Source: Labilibacter sediminis
GTDB lineage: Bacteria > Bacteroidota > Bacteroidia > Bacteroidales > Marinilabiliaceae
Direction of reading: 5' to 3'
Length of the DNA: 64,000 bases
NCBI RefSeq assembly: GCF_005877885.1
Contig: NZ_VCHY01000013.1
Span: 62,001-126,000, forward strand
Part shown: piece after piece, positions 27,401-33,353 of the stretch
How the letters are laid out: every line of letters starts with the position of its first letter
Position numbering within the stretch: the first letter of the stretch is position 1
Made by a program: the position numbers and the translations under genes
Notes under the pieces: generated by a model
The model's input: only the letters and a program-made list of their open reading frames with translations
What the model was told of the DNA's origin: nothing
Database searches by the model: none

Positions 27401-27663
27401 TTAGGATAGATACCTTCGTTATCAATCCAAGTTTGGATACTTGACCTAACTGATTCGTTTTTTGTATTCTTATAATACTCAGATGCATTAGGATTCTTAG
27501 ATAAATAAATATCCTTTTTCCATTCCCAAATACAATCTGATGCAGATTGTATTCCTGAGCTTATTGAAGCTCCTGCTCCAATGAGTAAGGAATGAGAAAT
27601 ATCTTTATTTCTTTTTACCGATCTTAAAAAAGCATCATATTCAAGAGTTAGATTTTCAATCAT
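24499..27663 (-). CDS. Single-chain SIR2-APAZ-PIWI short prokaryotic Argonaute (SPARSA type)
   Basis: It encodes 1054 residues. The N-terminal SIR2 NADase-type domain (1-290) shows GAGAS (29-33), TTNFD with Asn145 and Asp147, catalytic-type His187 (SLHGDY) and GYSGRD (226-231). A middle region (about 300-600) has the place and size of APAZ. The C-terminal MID/PIWI portion ends in the PIWI signature with PKRVVIHKRTEF, GGRSIPAPLKVTKHHG and LGLTKMNWN. The first catalytic Asp position reads AYAGIGYSIN, so slicing residues are missing, as in short Argonautes. Known SIR2-APAZ/short-Ago systems use guide RNA to sense invader DNA and then destroy NAD+, and fused versions are known. It is carried alone between hairpins, with an upstream element shared with the TIR gene. 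It is visibly more A+T-rich than the structural genes and so looks like cargo. Confidence 0.92.
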   Translation of the reverse strand: MIENLTLEYDAFLRSVKRNKDISHSLLIGAGASISSGIQSASDCIWEWKKDIYLSKNPNASEYYKNTKNESVRSSIQTWIDNEGIYPKQNSEEEYTFFAEKAYPIADDRRKYFQSLVEGVEPYVGYKLLCLLIEKEIIKSVWTTNFDGLVIKSAHKANITPIEITLDSVDRIYRNQSRKEVLSISLHGDYKYSTLKNTTKELDTQNDVFIQSLSRYHNDKNLIVIGYSGRDKSLMKALTQAYSQKGSGRLYWCGYGHKITDEVKLLIETARNNGREAFFIPTDGFDKTLLHLGKACFENEKSSLDKIAEILSSSQIEELETTNFSHDITRTDKYIKSNLHPVVFPKEVFQFEYDYKGEKPWSTLRELTKDKEICAVPFKRKVFALGTLSSINNVFKNGLKGQILRVPISKKDVENVTNFKSLMLQAIVKTLSNNSVIESNGKDKIWLARNNNTVVQNEQSVQVHKAIYLSLFFDYRNKYAFLTFKPTVHLSSEREISKEIKQKLSKVSLEKLLNKQYDELLENWKNLLFKNGRLIFEYPNNTGTGFEFSISQNTAFAEIMVLDTKFRAYHPAKYNKNFTQHKGIQFLEPQLIFTNSNSHKPTKDFHPMRALINHRPFDFPLNGSLYSNEISLGVICGQKYSNSFYSFLNSLHQKHVSKVNTDYLMDYPGFAAAYNIPINIPLPEDSFKWIDIDIDHNDGNIKEIAIKLARLITSKIDHLSNSQSQHTIVIFIPDEWQAYESYDIEGESFDLHDYIKAYSASKGISTQLIREDTLTDGLKCQIFWWLSLSFYVKSLRTPWILNNTEKDTAYAGIGYSINRNANQTDIVIGCSHIYNSEGQGLKYKLSKVDNFYLDQQANPFLSYDDAFQFGVSIRELFYNSMDKLPKRVVIHKRTEFRSEEIKGITESLKMAGIKKIDLIEINYEPDARFVATKIYENKIQIDGFPISRGTCIVTNNMTALLWTHGIVPSIKNPNHKYYLGGRSIPAPLKVTKHHGDSDINIIATEILGLTKMNWNSLDLYTKLPATIDSSNQIARIGKLLSRFEGKTYDYRLFI

Positions 27664-27700
27664 GTTGACTGTCTTTTATTTAGCTTGGTGTTAATTAAGT

Positions 27701-27789
27701 GATATAAAACATATACTTTATATCTACCTTATTTTAACAACTTACATAGTTAAACAAAATATCCTACAAAAACAATAGTAAAACAACAC
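27701..27789 (-). promoter_or_regulatory. Shared promoter/operator of the NADase genes, copy 1
   Basis: These 89 bases match 31147-31234 with only scattered substitutions and one gap. The part nearest the gene is a 24-bp near-palindrome (27701-27724) that starts 37 bases before the SIR2-Argonaute start. The far part carries TTTTGTTTAA-type -33-like sequence on the coding strand. Confidence 0.75.
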
Positions 27790-27809
27790 CAACACAACAC
27801 CCCAAAACC

Positions 27810-27841
27810 AAAAAACCTCCATCAGCAAACGCTAACAGAGG
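27810..27841 (-). terminator. Weak terminator after the three small genes
   Basis: On the minus strand: a stem-loop (CCTC / GAGG with inner AGC / GCT pairs) followed by six T, placed just after the 27861-28106 gene. Confidence 0.5.
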
Positions 27842-27860
27842 CTTTTATAGGATGGTTATT

Positions 27861-28106
27861 TTATTTGTTTCGGAGAATCCACAGGAAACTATTGTTAATT
27901 ACCTTGGTTGTGAACCCTCTTTGTTTGAGGGCTTGGTAGAGTTCGTCGAGGGAGACTTGGGTAGCGGTATTAAACAGGCTCAGTATTTCGTGGGAGCTTA
28001 GTTGCTCGTCGCTTTCCTGAATACTGGAGGCTGGTTGATACTTTTCTTCAAAGGCATTGAGTAATTCGGTTAAAATGCCGTTTGGGGTTTGTTCTGCATC
28101 TGTCAT
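27861..28106 (-). CDS. Small phage protein, third gene of an overlapping trio
   Basis: It encodes 81 residues, mostly helical and acidic at the N-terminus. The C-terminal half (EILSLFNTATQVSLDELYQALKQRGFTTKVINNSFLWILR) reads like a helix-turn-helix or winged-helix. The start overlaps the previous stop by 4 bases. Function unknown. Confidence 0.65.
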   Translation of the reverse strand: MTDAEQTPNGILTELLNAFEEKYQPASSIQESDEQLSSHEILSLFNTATQVSLDELYQALKQRGFTTKVINNSFLWILRNK

Positions 28107-28366
28107 GACTGGCCTCCTTCTTTATTTTTACTGCGTAGGTTAATAAACGAGCTGCGCACAAAACCTATGATGCCTAAATGCTTATCTAACTCTTTGCCTT
28201 CGTCGTTAAGGTACTCACGGTTACGAATAAGGTAAAATACCAACTCGGCCAAATCCTCTACATTAGCATCAAGTTTTTCGTTGTCATGTTCCTGCAGGCT
28301 CTTAAGCTCCTCAATGGCACTCTCTGTTAGCTGAATACCTTCTATGTTTATGGGTTTGTTTTTCAT
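28103..28366 (-). CDS. Small phage protein, second gene of the trio
   Basis: It encodes 87 residues, helical and acidic, with a basic end. The junction of this gene with its upstream partner is preserved as a relic at 59622-59706, so the trio belongs to the conserved phage backbone rather than to the cargo. It overlaps both neighbours by 4 bases. Function unknown. Confidence 0.65.
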   Translation of the reverse strand: MKNKPINIEGIQLTESAIEELKSLQEHDNEKLDANVEDLAELVFYLIRNREYLNDEGKELDKHLGIIGFVRSSFINLRSKNKEGGQS

Positions 28367-28665
28367 GACTCCCCTCCTCTCTGTACCAAACTAAGTTGCA
28401 TAAATTGTTGTTGAGAGATGCGCCCTATTTGGGCAAAAGACTCAGCTGTCCTGGTATTCCATTTTATTAGCAGACTATTGGGCAATACTATAAACTCAGG
28501 GTATTGCTCTGAGGCTAATACGTTACGGCAAAGATCCTTTAAGCTATCAATGCTCCAGTATTCTGTTTCTTCCTTAAAATGGAGTTGGTAATTGTTGGCC
28601 CCTGCCAACCTGACTTCTTTCATTTGCGCCATCACCGTAGATATGGCTGTTTGTTTTTTATTCAT
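28363..28665 (-). CDS. Small phage protein, first gene of the trio
   Basis: It encodes 100 residues of mixed alpha/beta (YWSIDSLKDLCRNVLASEQYPEFIVLPNSLLIKWNTRTAESFAQIGRISQQQFMQLSLVQ). Repeated TATTCTAGC-type sites begin at the base before its start codon, so the trio is probably repressed by a dedicated regulator. Function unknown. Confidence 0.65.
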   Translation of the reverse strand: MNKKQTAISTVMAQMKEVRLAGANNYQLHFKEETEYWSIDSLKDLCRNVLASEQYPEFIVLPNSLLIKWNTRTAESFAQIGRISQQQFMQLSLVQRGGES

Positions 28666-28832
28666 TGTATTCTAGCGATTAAAAGAGGGTAGCGTGGTGC
28701 TAGAATACAATAAAACGTCCGAAAACGAGAATTGAAGACTGGGACTTTCACCCATACTCACTACCCAATATTATAAATAACTTTGAAATCTTAAATAGGT
28801 GTTTCGAACCTCATTTTATTATACTCTAGCAC
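28666..28832 (-). promoter_or_regulatory. Operator region with three TATTCTAGC-type sites
   Basis: TGTATTCTAGC (28666-28676) and its exact reverse complement (28699-28709) form a dyad that overlaps the start of the trio. A third, one-mismatch site sits at 28820-28832, and together with the second it frames about 100 bases. The pattern suggests cooperative or looping repression. Confidence 0.5.
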
Positions 28833-28862
28833 TACAAACGTAGGAATTTATTTTGAAACCAC

Positions 28863-28889
28863 AAAAAAGCCCCACCAAAATGGTGAGGC
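28863..28889 (-). terminator. Terminator of the secreted SHOCT-like gene
   Basis: On the minus strand: GCCTCACCA / TGGTGGGGC stem (one mismatch, 3-nt loop) followed by six T. Confidence 0.8.
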
Positions 28890-28933
28890 AAAGATTCCCA
28901 GGGTTGTTGCAGATTTGACTACAAATTTATTTT

Positions 28934-29464
28934 TTAATTTATGTATTTCATTAATTCAACTTTTAAAGCATTGTATTCTTCTTGTGTTATTATTTCCAAA
29001 TCAAGTTTTTCTTTTGCCTTCTTTAATTCTTCTATTGCTACTTCAGCATTCATAAGACCTGGGACTATTATTTCACCTGATGTAAATGCTTCTTCAAAGT
29101 TTGAAATGATTAAAGCTTTTGATTCACCATCACCATATGTCACAACATATAAATTTCTCGCATTGGTCTTCATACTTTTTATTACACACATTTCACCAAC
29201 AGATGCAGGTGTCAGATACACAGTTTCACCCATATAAGCCAATGTCTTATCAAGTAAATAACTAAATTGTTTGTTTCTAAAAGGAAGGCCTACTTCAAGT
29301 GTGTCACCAATCTCGAATACTGTACCATTTTGTGAAATATATTCACTTATTTTCCCCTTTACTTCTTTACTACCTACTTGTTTATATGTAGCTTTTTTCT
29401 GACTGAAAACACTTAATGAAAGTGCTATAAAAATTACTGTAAAAATTACGTTTAAATTCTTCAT
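28934..29464 (-). CDS. Secreted protein with SHOCT-like C-terminus
   Basis: It encodes 176 residues with signal peptide MKNLNVIFTVIFIALSLSVFS. The middle is beta-rich (EIGDTLEVGLPFRNKQFSYLL). The C-terminal 35 residues (AIEELKKAKEKLDLEIITQEEYNALKVELMKYI) match the short SHOCT helical pair, where the phrase ITQEEYxxLKxxL is typical. It is flanked by its own terminator and by an unusual inverted-repeat element, so it looks like a stand-alone cargo gene. A role outside the cytoplasm is implied. No defence domain is seen. Confidence 0.7.
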   Translation of the reverse strand: MKNLNVIFTVIFIALSLSVFSQKKATYKQVGSKEVKGKISEYISQNGTVFEIGDTLEVGLPFRNKQFSYLLDKTLAYMGETVYLTPASVGEMCVIKSMKTNARNLYVVTYGDGESKALIISNFEEAFTSGEIIVPGLMNAEVAIEELKKAKEKLDLEIITQEEYNALKVELMKYIN

Positions 29465-29521
29465 CTTGTTAATTTAATTTATTTGGTAAATTCATTTATG
29501 TATTGCGTGCCATATGTTCAT

Positions 29522-29643
29522 AACGTTTAGTATAAGAATAGTAGCCGACTGCGTGACATTTTCCTGTCAAGTTACAAGAAAGTTGAAGCGGGCTACAACC
29601 CTTGAATTTACTACTATCTCGGCTATTATTTTTATACATTGTT
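29522..29643. repeat. Long imperfect inverted repeat (attC-like shape) beside the TIR gene
   Basis: Arms 29522-29548 and 29619-29643 pair along most of 25 bases (ends AAC and GTT, shared TAGCCGA / TCGGCTA). Inner arms GTAGCC / GGCTAC and TGACA / TGTCA lie between them. Outer AAC...GTT ends and an asymmetric folded body recall integron attC sites, but the core consensus is not met. Confidence 0.5.
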
Positions 29644-29659
29644 ACCAGTTGTTATTTAA

Positions 29660-31111
29660 TCAATTTACTTTACTCTCAAATTCTTTTGATTTTTTTTCAT
29701 CGCCTAAAAGATTGTATACAGTTGACAAGTGTGCCAACACATCTTTATTTTCAGGCTCAATTTTATAAGCATCAAGTAAAATGTCCTCAGCCTCATGGTA
29801 GTCTTGAGCTTGAAGAATGAGCAATTTTGCCATGCCAATTTTAGCTGAGATGTAATTATTATTTAATCTTATTGAGTTCCTGAAAAGCTTTTTCGCTTTT
29901 ATATGGTCTTTTTTGTAATTGAAATAAAGCATTCCCAAATTATAATGTGTTACATAGTCGTTGGGATTCTGCTCTAAACCCTGTTCTAATAATTCTATTG
30001 CCCTATCAAAATTTTGGAGTCTTAAATAAATTGATGCAAGATTGTTATATGCCATAAAAAAGTCAGGCTCCAATTGTATTGATTTCCAATAATATTTTTC
30101 TCCTAAATTGAAATCATGTAAAAAGTCCGTGTAAATCTTGGCTAGATTATAAAACGTTTCAGCATCATTAGGATATATTTCTATTGTCCTTAAAAAATAC
30201 TCTTTAGCCAATTCATAATTTCCATTGCTGGCTTCTAGATTTCCTAAATTATGGAGAATTTGATAAGCATTTTTATTCAATAATAATCCTTGCTTGTAGT
30301 ATTTGTCAGCAAGGTCTTTTTCTGATAAATTTTGACATGCAAGCCCCAAATTATTGCATGCTAAATACGAATTACTATCAAATTCATCGATATACTTTTT
30401 AAAGGAGAATTTTGCTTTATGGTAGTTTTTAATTTCAGTCAAATTTACGTAGCCAATGGTAAACAGAACATCTTTGTTATTTGGGTATTCTTTACCTAAG
30501 TTGTCTAGTTTTAACTCTTTCAAGTGTGAATCTTCAATATTCCTAATCTCCAATAATTGTTTCTGAATTGAATTTAAATCATAACCTATGAATTCTAAAA
30601 CTTCTTTAAAATTCGTTTTTAAACTATCTGAATATTTAACATTTAGCCGTCTGGTGATATTTTGTAGGAAATCATCCAATGATGCAAGTATGTTTTTATA
30701 CAGCTTTAATTCATGTATTAGATTAATTGCATTTGTTGGTGAAACTGTTTTAATTAAGTTCTCTACTTCAGAGCATTTCGTTTCCCAATATTGAATTAAT
30801 TCCATTTTGTCCTCTATGCTGTATAAAGAAGCACCATCAACGATTATTGGAAGAAACTTTCTTTCATAATTTTTATCCTTTGAAAGTTCAGTAAGTTCAA
30901 ACAAACAGTTCGGAGATTTTAGATAATCGTTACTAATTAAAATAAGTGCATAATCGGTCTCCGTTATTTGAGACATGAAACTTCTCAAGTCGTCCTTATA
31001 TTTAATGTCATTAATATCTCTTTTTATATTAATGCCAATAGAAGATAAATTCTTTTCAATCGTATCTGCTTCTAATTTATTATTCCAATTGTACGATAAA
31101 AATATGTCCAT
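29660..31111 (-). CDS. TIR domain protein with C-terminal TPR array
   Basis: It encodes 483 residues. Residues 1-140 are a TIR domain: MDIFLSYNWNN (box 1), DYALILISNDYL, then SPNCLFELTEL with Glu72 at the NADase catalytic position. A helical linker (about 140-190) leads into about seven TPR units (for example AYQILHNLGNLEASNGNYELAKEYFLRTIEIYPND). TIR-TPR proteins in bacteria are candidate NAD+-hydrolysing defence effectors in which the TPRs sense or scaffold. The upstream element is the one used by the SIR2-Argonaute. 14-bp inverted repeats bracket the gene (29641-29654, 31128-31141). No partner gene overlaps it. Confidence 0.88.
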   Translation of the reverse strand: MDIFLSYNWNNKLEADTIEKNLSSIGINIKRDINDIKYKDDLRSFMSQITETDYALILISNDYLKSPNCLFELTELSKDKNYERKFLPIIVDGASLYSIEDKMELIQYWETKCSEVENLIKTVSPTNAINLIHELKLYKNILASLDDFLQNITRRLNVKYSDSLKTNFKEVLEFIGYDLNSIQKQLLEIRNIEDSHLKELKLDNLGKEYPNNKDVLFTIGYVNLTEIKNYHKAKFSFKKYIDEFDSNSYLACNNLGLACQNLSEKDLADKYYKQGLLLNKNAYQILHNLGNLEASNGNYELAKEYFLRTIEIYPNDAETFYNLAKIYTDFLHDFNLGEKYYWKSIQLEPDFFMAYNNLASIYLRLQNFDRAIELLEQGLEQNPNDYVTHYNLGMLYFNYKKDHIKAKKLFRNSIRLNNNYISAKIGMAKLLILQAQDYHEAEDILLDAYKIEPENKDVLAHLSTVYNLLGDEKKSKEFESKVN

Positions 31112-31146
31112 GAATTTATTTTGTTTTTAATAACTGGTAACTAGGG

Positions 31147-31234
31147 GATATAAAGCATATGCTTTATATCTACCTTATATTACGAAATACATAATTAAAC
31201 AAAATCTTTCTTTAAAGCAACAGCAAAACAACAC
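31147..31234 (-). promoter_or_regulatory. Shared promoter/operator of the NADase genes, copy 2
   Basis: This copy has a perfect 24-bp palindrome (31147-31170, half-site GATATAAAGCAT) starting 36 bases before the TIR gene start, followed by sequence matching 27725-27789. The same distance to the start codon in both copies argues for conserved regulation. Confidence 0.78.
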
Positions 31235-31487
31235 TTTTATAACATTTTTATTAACAATAACACTCTCCTTTTTCATCTCCAAAGCAGAAAGAGCCAGCGC
31301 AGGTCGCCATTGGAGAGGAAAAATAAAACCAGCCCATCGTGAGGATATTGGCGCATATTACTGGCATTTGAGGGTACGAGAATGACCTATGCCTCTGCCA
31401 ATTCATCAACGATACCTTATTACCCGTAGCGCAGTGGAGGGTCGCCCAAAAATGAGCGCCCTTATTAAAGATAAAAAAGTCTTTTAT
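31235..31487. other. Non-coding stretch between TIR and ArdC-like genes
   Basis: No gene is seen. The part 31290-31465 is visibly richer in G+C than its surroundings and contains short GGGCGC / GCGACCC pairings near 31439-31463, which could be the weak terminator of the ArdC-like operon or a decayed gene. Confidence 0.4.
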
Positions 31488-31835
31488 TTATTTTGGGGTC
31501 ATGGGTTCTGTCTGCAGGTTAGAGAATAAATAACATATTGGCCAGTATTTATAGGCTTCTTTTTCGTCGGTGTCGGGCTTTTCTTCCTGTGCTTTTTTAG
31601 GTTTTCCCCATATTACAAAACCCTTAGAGCCTTTTTTAACTTGCCGGCCTTCCTCCCGCCATTGCTTATAGGTTTTGAAGGTTTCAATGTCGGGGTTTTG
31701 CTCCTTGTATATTCCATTTAAAATGGCTTCGTTTACGGTGGTAAATTCGCCTGTTTGTAGTAATTGTTTAGCTGCCTGACTTAATTCAATTAAACGCTGT
31801 CTGTTCTCTTTATTTTGTTGTTGCTTTTCTGTCAT
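31488..31835 (-). CDS. ArdC-N-like antirestriction/ssDNA-binding domain protein
   Basis: It encodes 115 residues. FKTYKQWREEGRQVKKGSKGFVIWGKP (about 53-79) is the conserved core of the ArdC N-terminal ssDNA-binding domain, followed by the partner strand YWPICYLFSNLQ. The metallopeptidase domain of full-length ArdC is absent. ArdC proteins protect incoming DNA against restriction. It overlaps the methyltransferase-like gene by 4 bases and is third in an operon with SymE-like and methyltransferase-like genes. Confidence 0.8.
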   Translation of the reverse strand: MTEKQQQNKENRQRLIELSQAAKQLLQTGEFTTVNEAILNGIYKEQNPDIETFKTYKQWREEGRQVKKGSKGFVIWGKPKKAQEEKPDTDEKEAYKYWPICYLFSNLQTEPMTPK

Positions 31836-32575
31836 GATGTTAAAATTTCAAATAGTCGTAATTGCTCGGTTGTTTTCTGTGGTTGTGGTGTGGGGATCTC
31901 TTTTTTATGTGCTTGTTTTTTAGGCTCTGCATCCTTTTGGGTTAGTAAGTACTGGCGGCATTCGTCAGCGCTTAATTTGCGCACGCCTAAGCCTGTTTCA
32001 GGCAAATAAACCCTGTAGCCTCCCCAAATATCCAACGTTAAAGAATTGCCATGTATAACAACGCCTTTCATGCCATACAGCTGCATATTAATAGCGCACA
32101 TCTTTACGCATCGGGGGTCAACATCAACACCCACATAAAAATTATTGAATCGGTTTTGAGGGTGCACCCTGTCGGCAGCTATTAAACACCTGCCACTACC
32201 CACGGCGCAATCGTTAATCGTTCCGCTTTCGGGTTTTGTCATTTCTGCTAACAGTTGACATATGTGTACAGGTGTAAAAAACTGCCCTCGTGCATCTCTT
32301 CCAAATTTGCCGTTATGCTCCATAAAAAAATCGCCTAATCCGTCTACCCAAGAACCGCTTTTGCTATTTTCGGTGTAATACTTTACCAACTCCCCCAGCA
32401 ATTGAGGAAAAATATTAATCTCTTCTTTGGAGTAGATTTCTAATGTTTTGAGATATTCTTCTTCGTACCTACCCATACCAAAAGCGCAGAGGGTAAGCGT
32501 TAAAAAATCATCAAAAACATTCATAAAGGTGTGACGGTAGGCAATCTTTGAGAAGAGCTTCTCAAATTCCTTCAT
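31832..32575 (-). CDS. N6-adenine methyltransferase-like protein lacking the catalytic NPPY motif
   Basis: It encodes 247 residues. GQFFTPVHICQLLAEM and NDCAVGSGRCLIAA (motif I) and GVDVDPRCVKMCAINMQLYG (motif II) are those of HsdM-type N6 methylases. After GNSLTLDIW the chain runs into GGYRVYLPE, with no NPP[YF] catalytic motif, so the product may bind S-adenosylmethionine or DNA but is unlikely to methylate adenine. Such short forms occur on Bacteroidota mobile elements. It overlaps both neighbours (14 and 4 bases). Confidence 0.82.
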   Translation of the reverse strand: MKEFEKLFSKIAYRHTFMNVFDDFLTLTLCAFGMGRYEEEYLKTLEIYSKEEINIFPQLLGELVKYYTENSKSGSWVDGLGDFFMEHNGKFGRDARGQFFTPVHICQLLAEMTKPESGTINDCAVGSGRCLIAADRVHPQNRFNNFYVGVDVDPRCVKMCAINMQLYGMKGVVIHGNSLTLDIWGGYRVYLPETGLGVRKLSADECRQYLLTQKDAEPKKQAHKKEIPTPQPQKTTEQLRLFEILTS

Positions 32576-32840
32576 CGGCTGTTAGATCAAAGGTTTTCAT
32601 TAAGGAGAGCAAAACAGGGTTTTTATCAATCATATCTGTAAGGCTCGTATTTTGGGCGCTTTGCTTTTTAATGATAATTATATCCTTTGCGGCTACTACG
32701 TCCACAAAATCGCCCTCTTTATAGCCTAAATTATCCATGTATTGCCCTGCCAACCTAAACCCGGGAACATATTTTTTGCCTTGTGGTTGTCGGGTTACTT
32801 TTAATTGTTTTTCAATGTGGTTTGTCTTATCTTTACACAT
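32562..32840 (-). CDS. SymE-like / AbrB-fold small protein
   Basis: It encodes 92 residues. KKYVPGFRLAGQYMDNLGYKEGDFVDVVAAKDIIIIKK (about 22-59) follows the SymE pattern: PxLRLsGxWL, a Gly-rich turn and a strand ending in xIxI. SymE proteins are an AbrB-derived fold, some acting on nucleic acids under SOS control. Here it heads an operon with methyltransferase-like and ArdC-like genes. The leader carries the TTAAATCATTTCG motif one base before the ATG, as in two other phage genes. Confidence 0.75.
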   Translation of the reverse strand: MCKDKTNHIEKQLKVTRQPQGKKYVPGFRLAGQYMDNLGYKEGDFVDVVAAKDIIIIKKQSAQNTSLTDMIDKNPVLLSLMKTFDLTADEGI

Positions 32841-32841
32841 G

Positions 32842-32854
32842 CGAAATGATTTAA
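32842..32854 (-). promoter_or_regulatory. Shared start-proximal leader motif, copy 1
   Basis: TTAAATCATTTCG on the coding strand, one base before the ATG of the SymE-like gene. The same 13 bases precede the starts at 33338 and 48795. Confidence 0.5.
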
Positions 32855-32878
32855 GTTTTTACTCAAAATTTGAATCTT

Positions 32879-32913
32879 AAAAAGCCCTAAAGGTTGCAGC
32901 CTTTAGGGCTTTT
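32879..32913 (-). terminator. Strong terminator
   Basis: AAAAGCCCTAAAGG / CCTTTAGGGCTTTT, a perfect 14-bp stem with a 6-nt loop, downstream of the 32919-33338 gene. The A and T flanks allow both directions. Confidence 0.9.
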
Positions 32914-32918
32914 GTTTT

Positions 32919-33338
32919 TTAGAGGGTTAATGCTTCTTTTAGGCTTTCTATTTTACTAGTTACCTCCACAGAAACAGACTCCAACACCTTACCTATAATT
33001 AAGGGGTTTGTGATATTAAAAACGGTTTTCTTCTCTCCGTTGGTACTGGTTAAAGACAAGGCAAATACCTTGGCTTCAAAGTCACCGTTTTCGGTTTTAT
33101 CCTTCACCTGCTGAACAGCATCCTCAATGGCTACTTTCTTTGTTTCAAAAGTATTGAGGTGTTTAATAATTTGCTGTTGATCTTGAATGAACTGGATTTG
33201 TTCCTCGTAAGTTTTTGGTTTTTTCTCGTTTGTTTTTTCTAGCTCTTCAATGCGTTTTAAGAGCGTTTCGTTTTGTTTGATCACTTTTTGCATTTGCTCG
33301 GCTGTCATTGCAGGAGCGTTGTTCTTTTTTGCTGTCAT
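32919..33338 (-). CDS. Coiled-coil phage protein of unknown function
   Basis: It encodes 139 residues. About residues 10-95 are charged coiled coil (KQNETLLKRIEELEKTNEKKPKTYEEQIQFIQDQQQIIKHL). The C-terminal third has strands (EAKVFALSLTSTNGEKKTVFNI). It is monocistronic with its own strong terminator and a start-proximal leader motif. Function not recognised. Confidence 0.65.
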   Translation of the reverse strand: MTAKKNNAPAMTAEQMQKVIKQNETLLKRIEELEKTNEKKPKTYEEQIQFIQDQQQIIKHLNTFETKKVAIEDAVQQVKDKTENGDFEAKVFALSLTSTNGEKKTVFNITNPLIIGKVLESVSVEVTSKIESLKEALTL

Positions 33339-33340
33339 TG

Positions 33341-33353
33341 CGAAATGATTTAA
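33341..33353 (-). promoter_or_regulatory. Shared start-proximal leader motif, copy 2
   Basis: The same 13 bases (TTAAATCATTTCG), two bases before the ATG at 33338. A TTTTGAGT element lies further upstream here and also upstream of copy 1. Confidence 0.5.

Noticed and set aside
24499-27663. Nuclease-active (slicing) Argonaute
   Set aside because: The PIWI catalytic Asp position is replaced (AGIGYSIN), and the N-terminal effector is SIR2; short Argonautes of this type are not slicers.
27861-28665. Toxin-antitoxin module
   Set aside because: Three overlapping small genes with a conserved relic fit phage backbone; none has a toxin motif, and the order and sizes are not those of known pairs.
29522-29643. 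True integron attC site
   Set aside because: The ends and shape are similar, but the RYYYAAC/GTTRRRY core is not met and no integron integrase is in the window; kept only as an attC-like shape.
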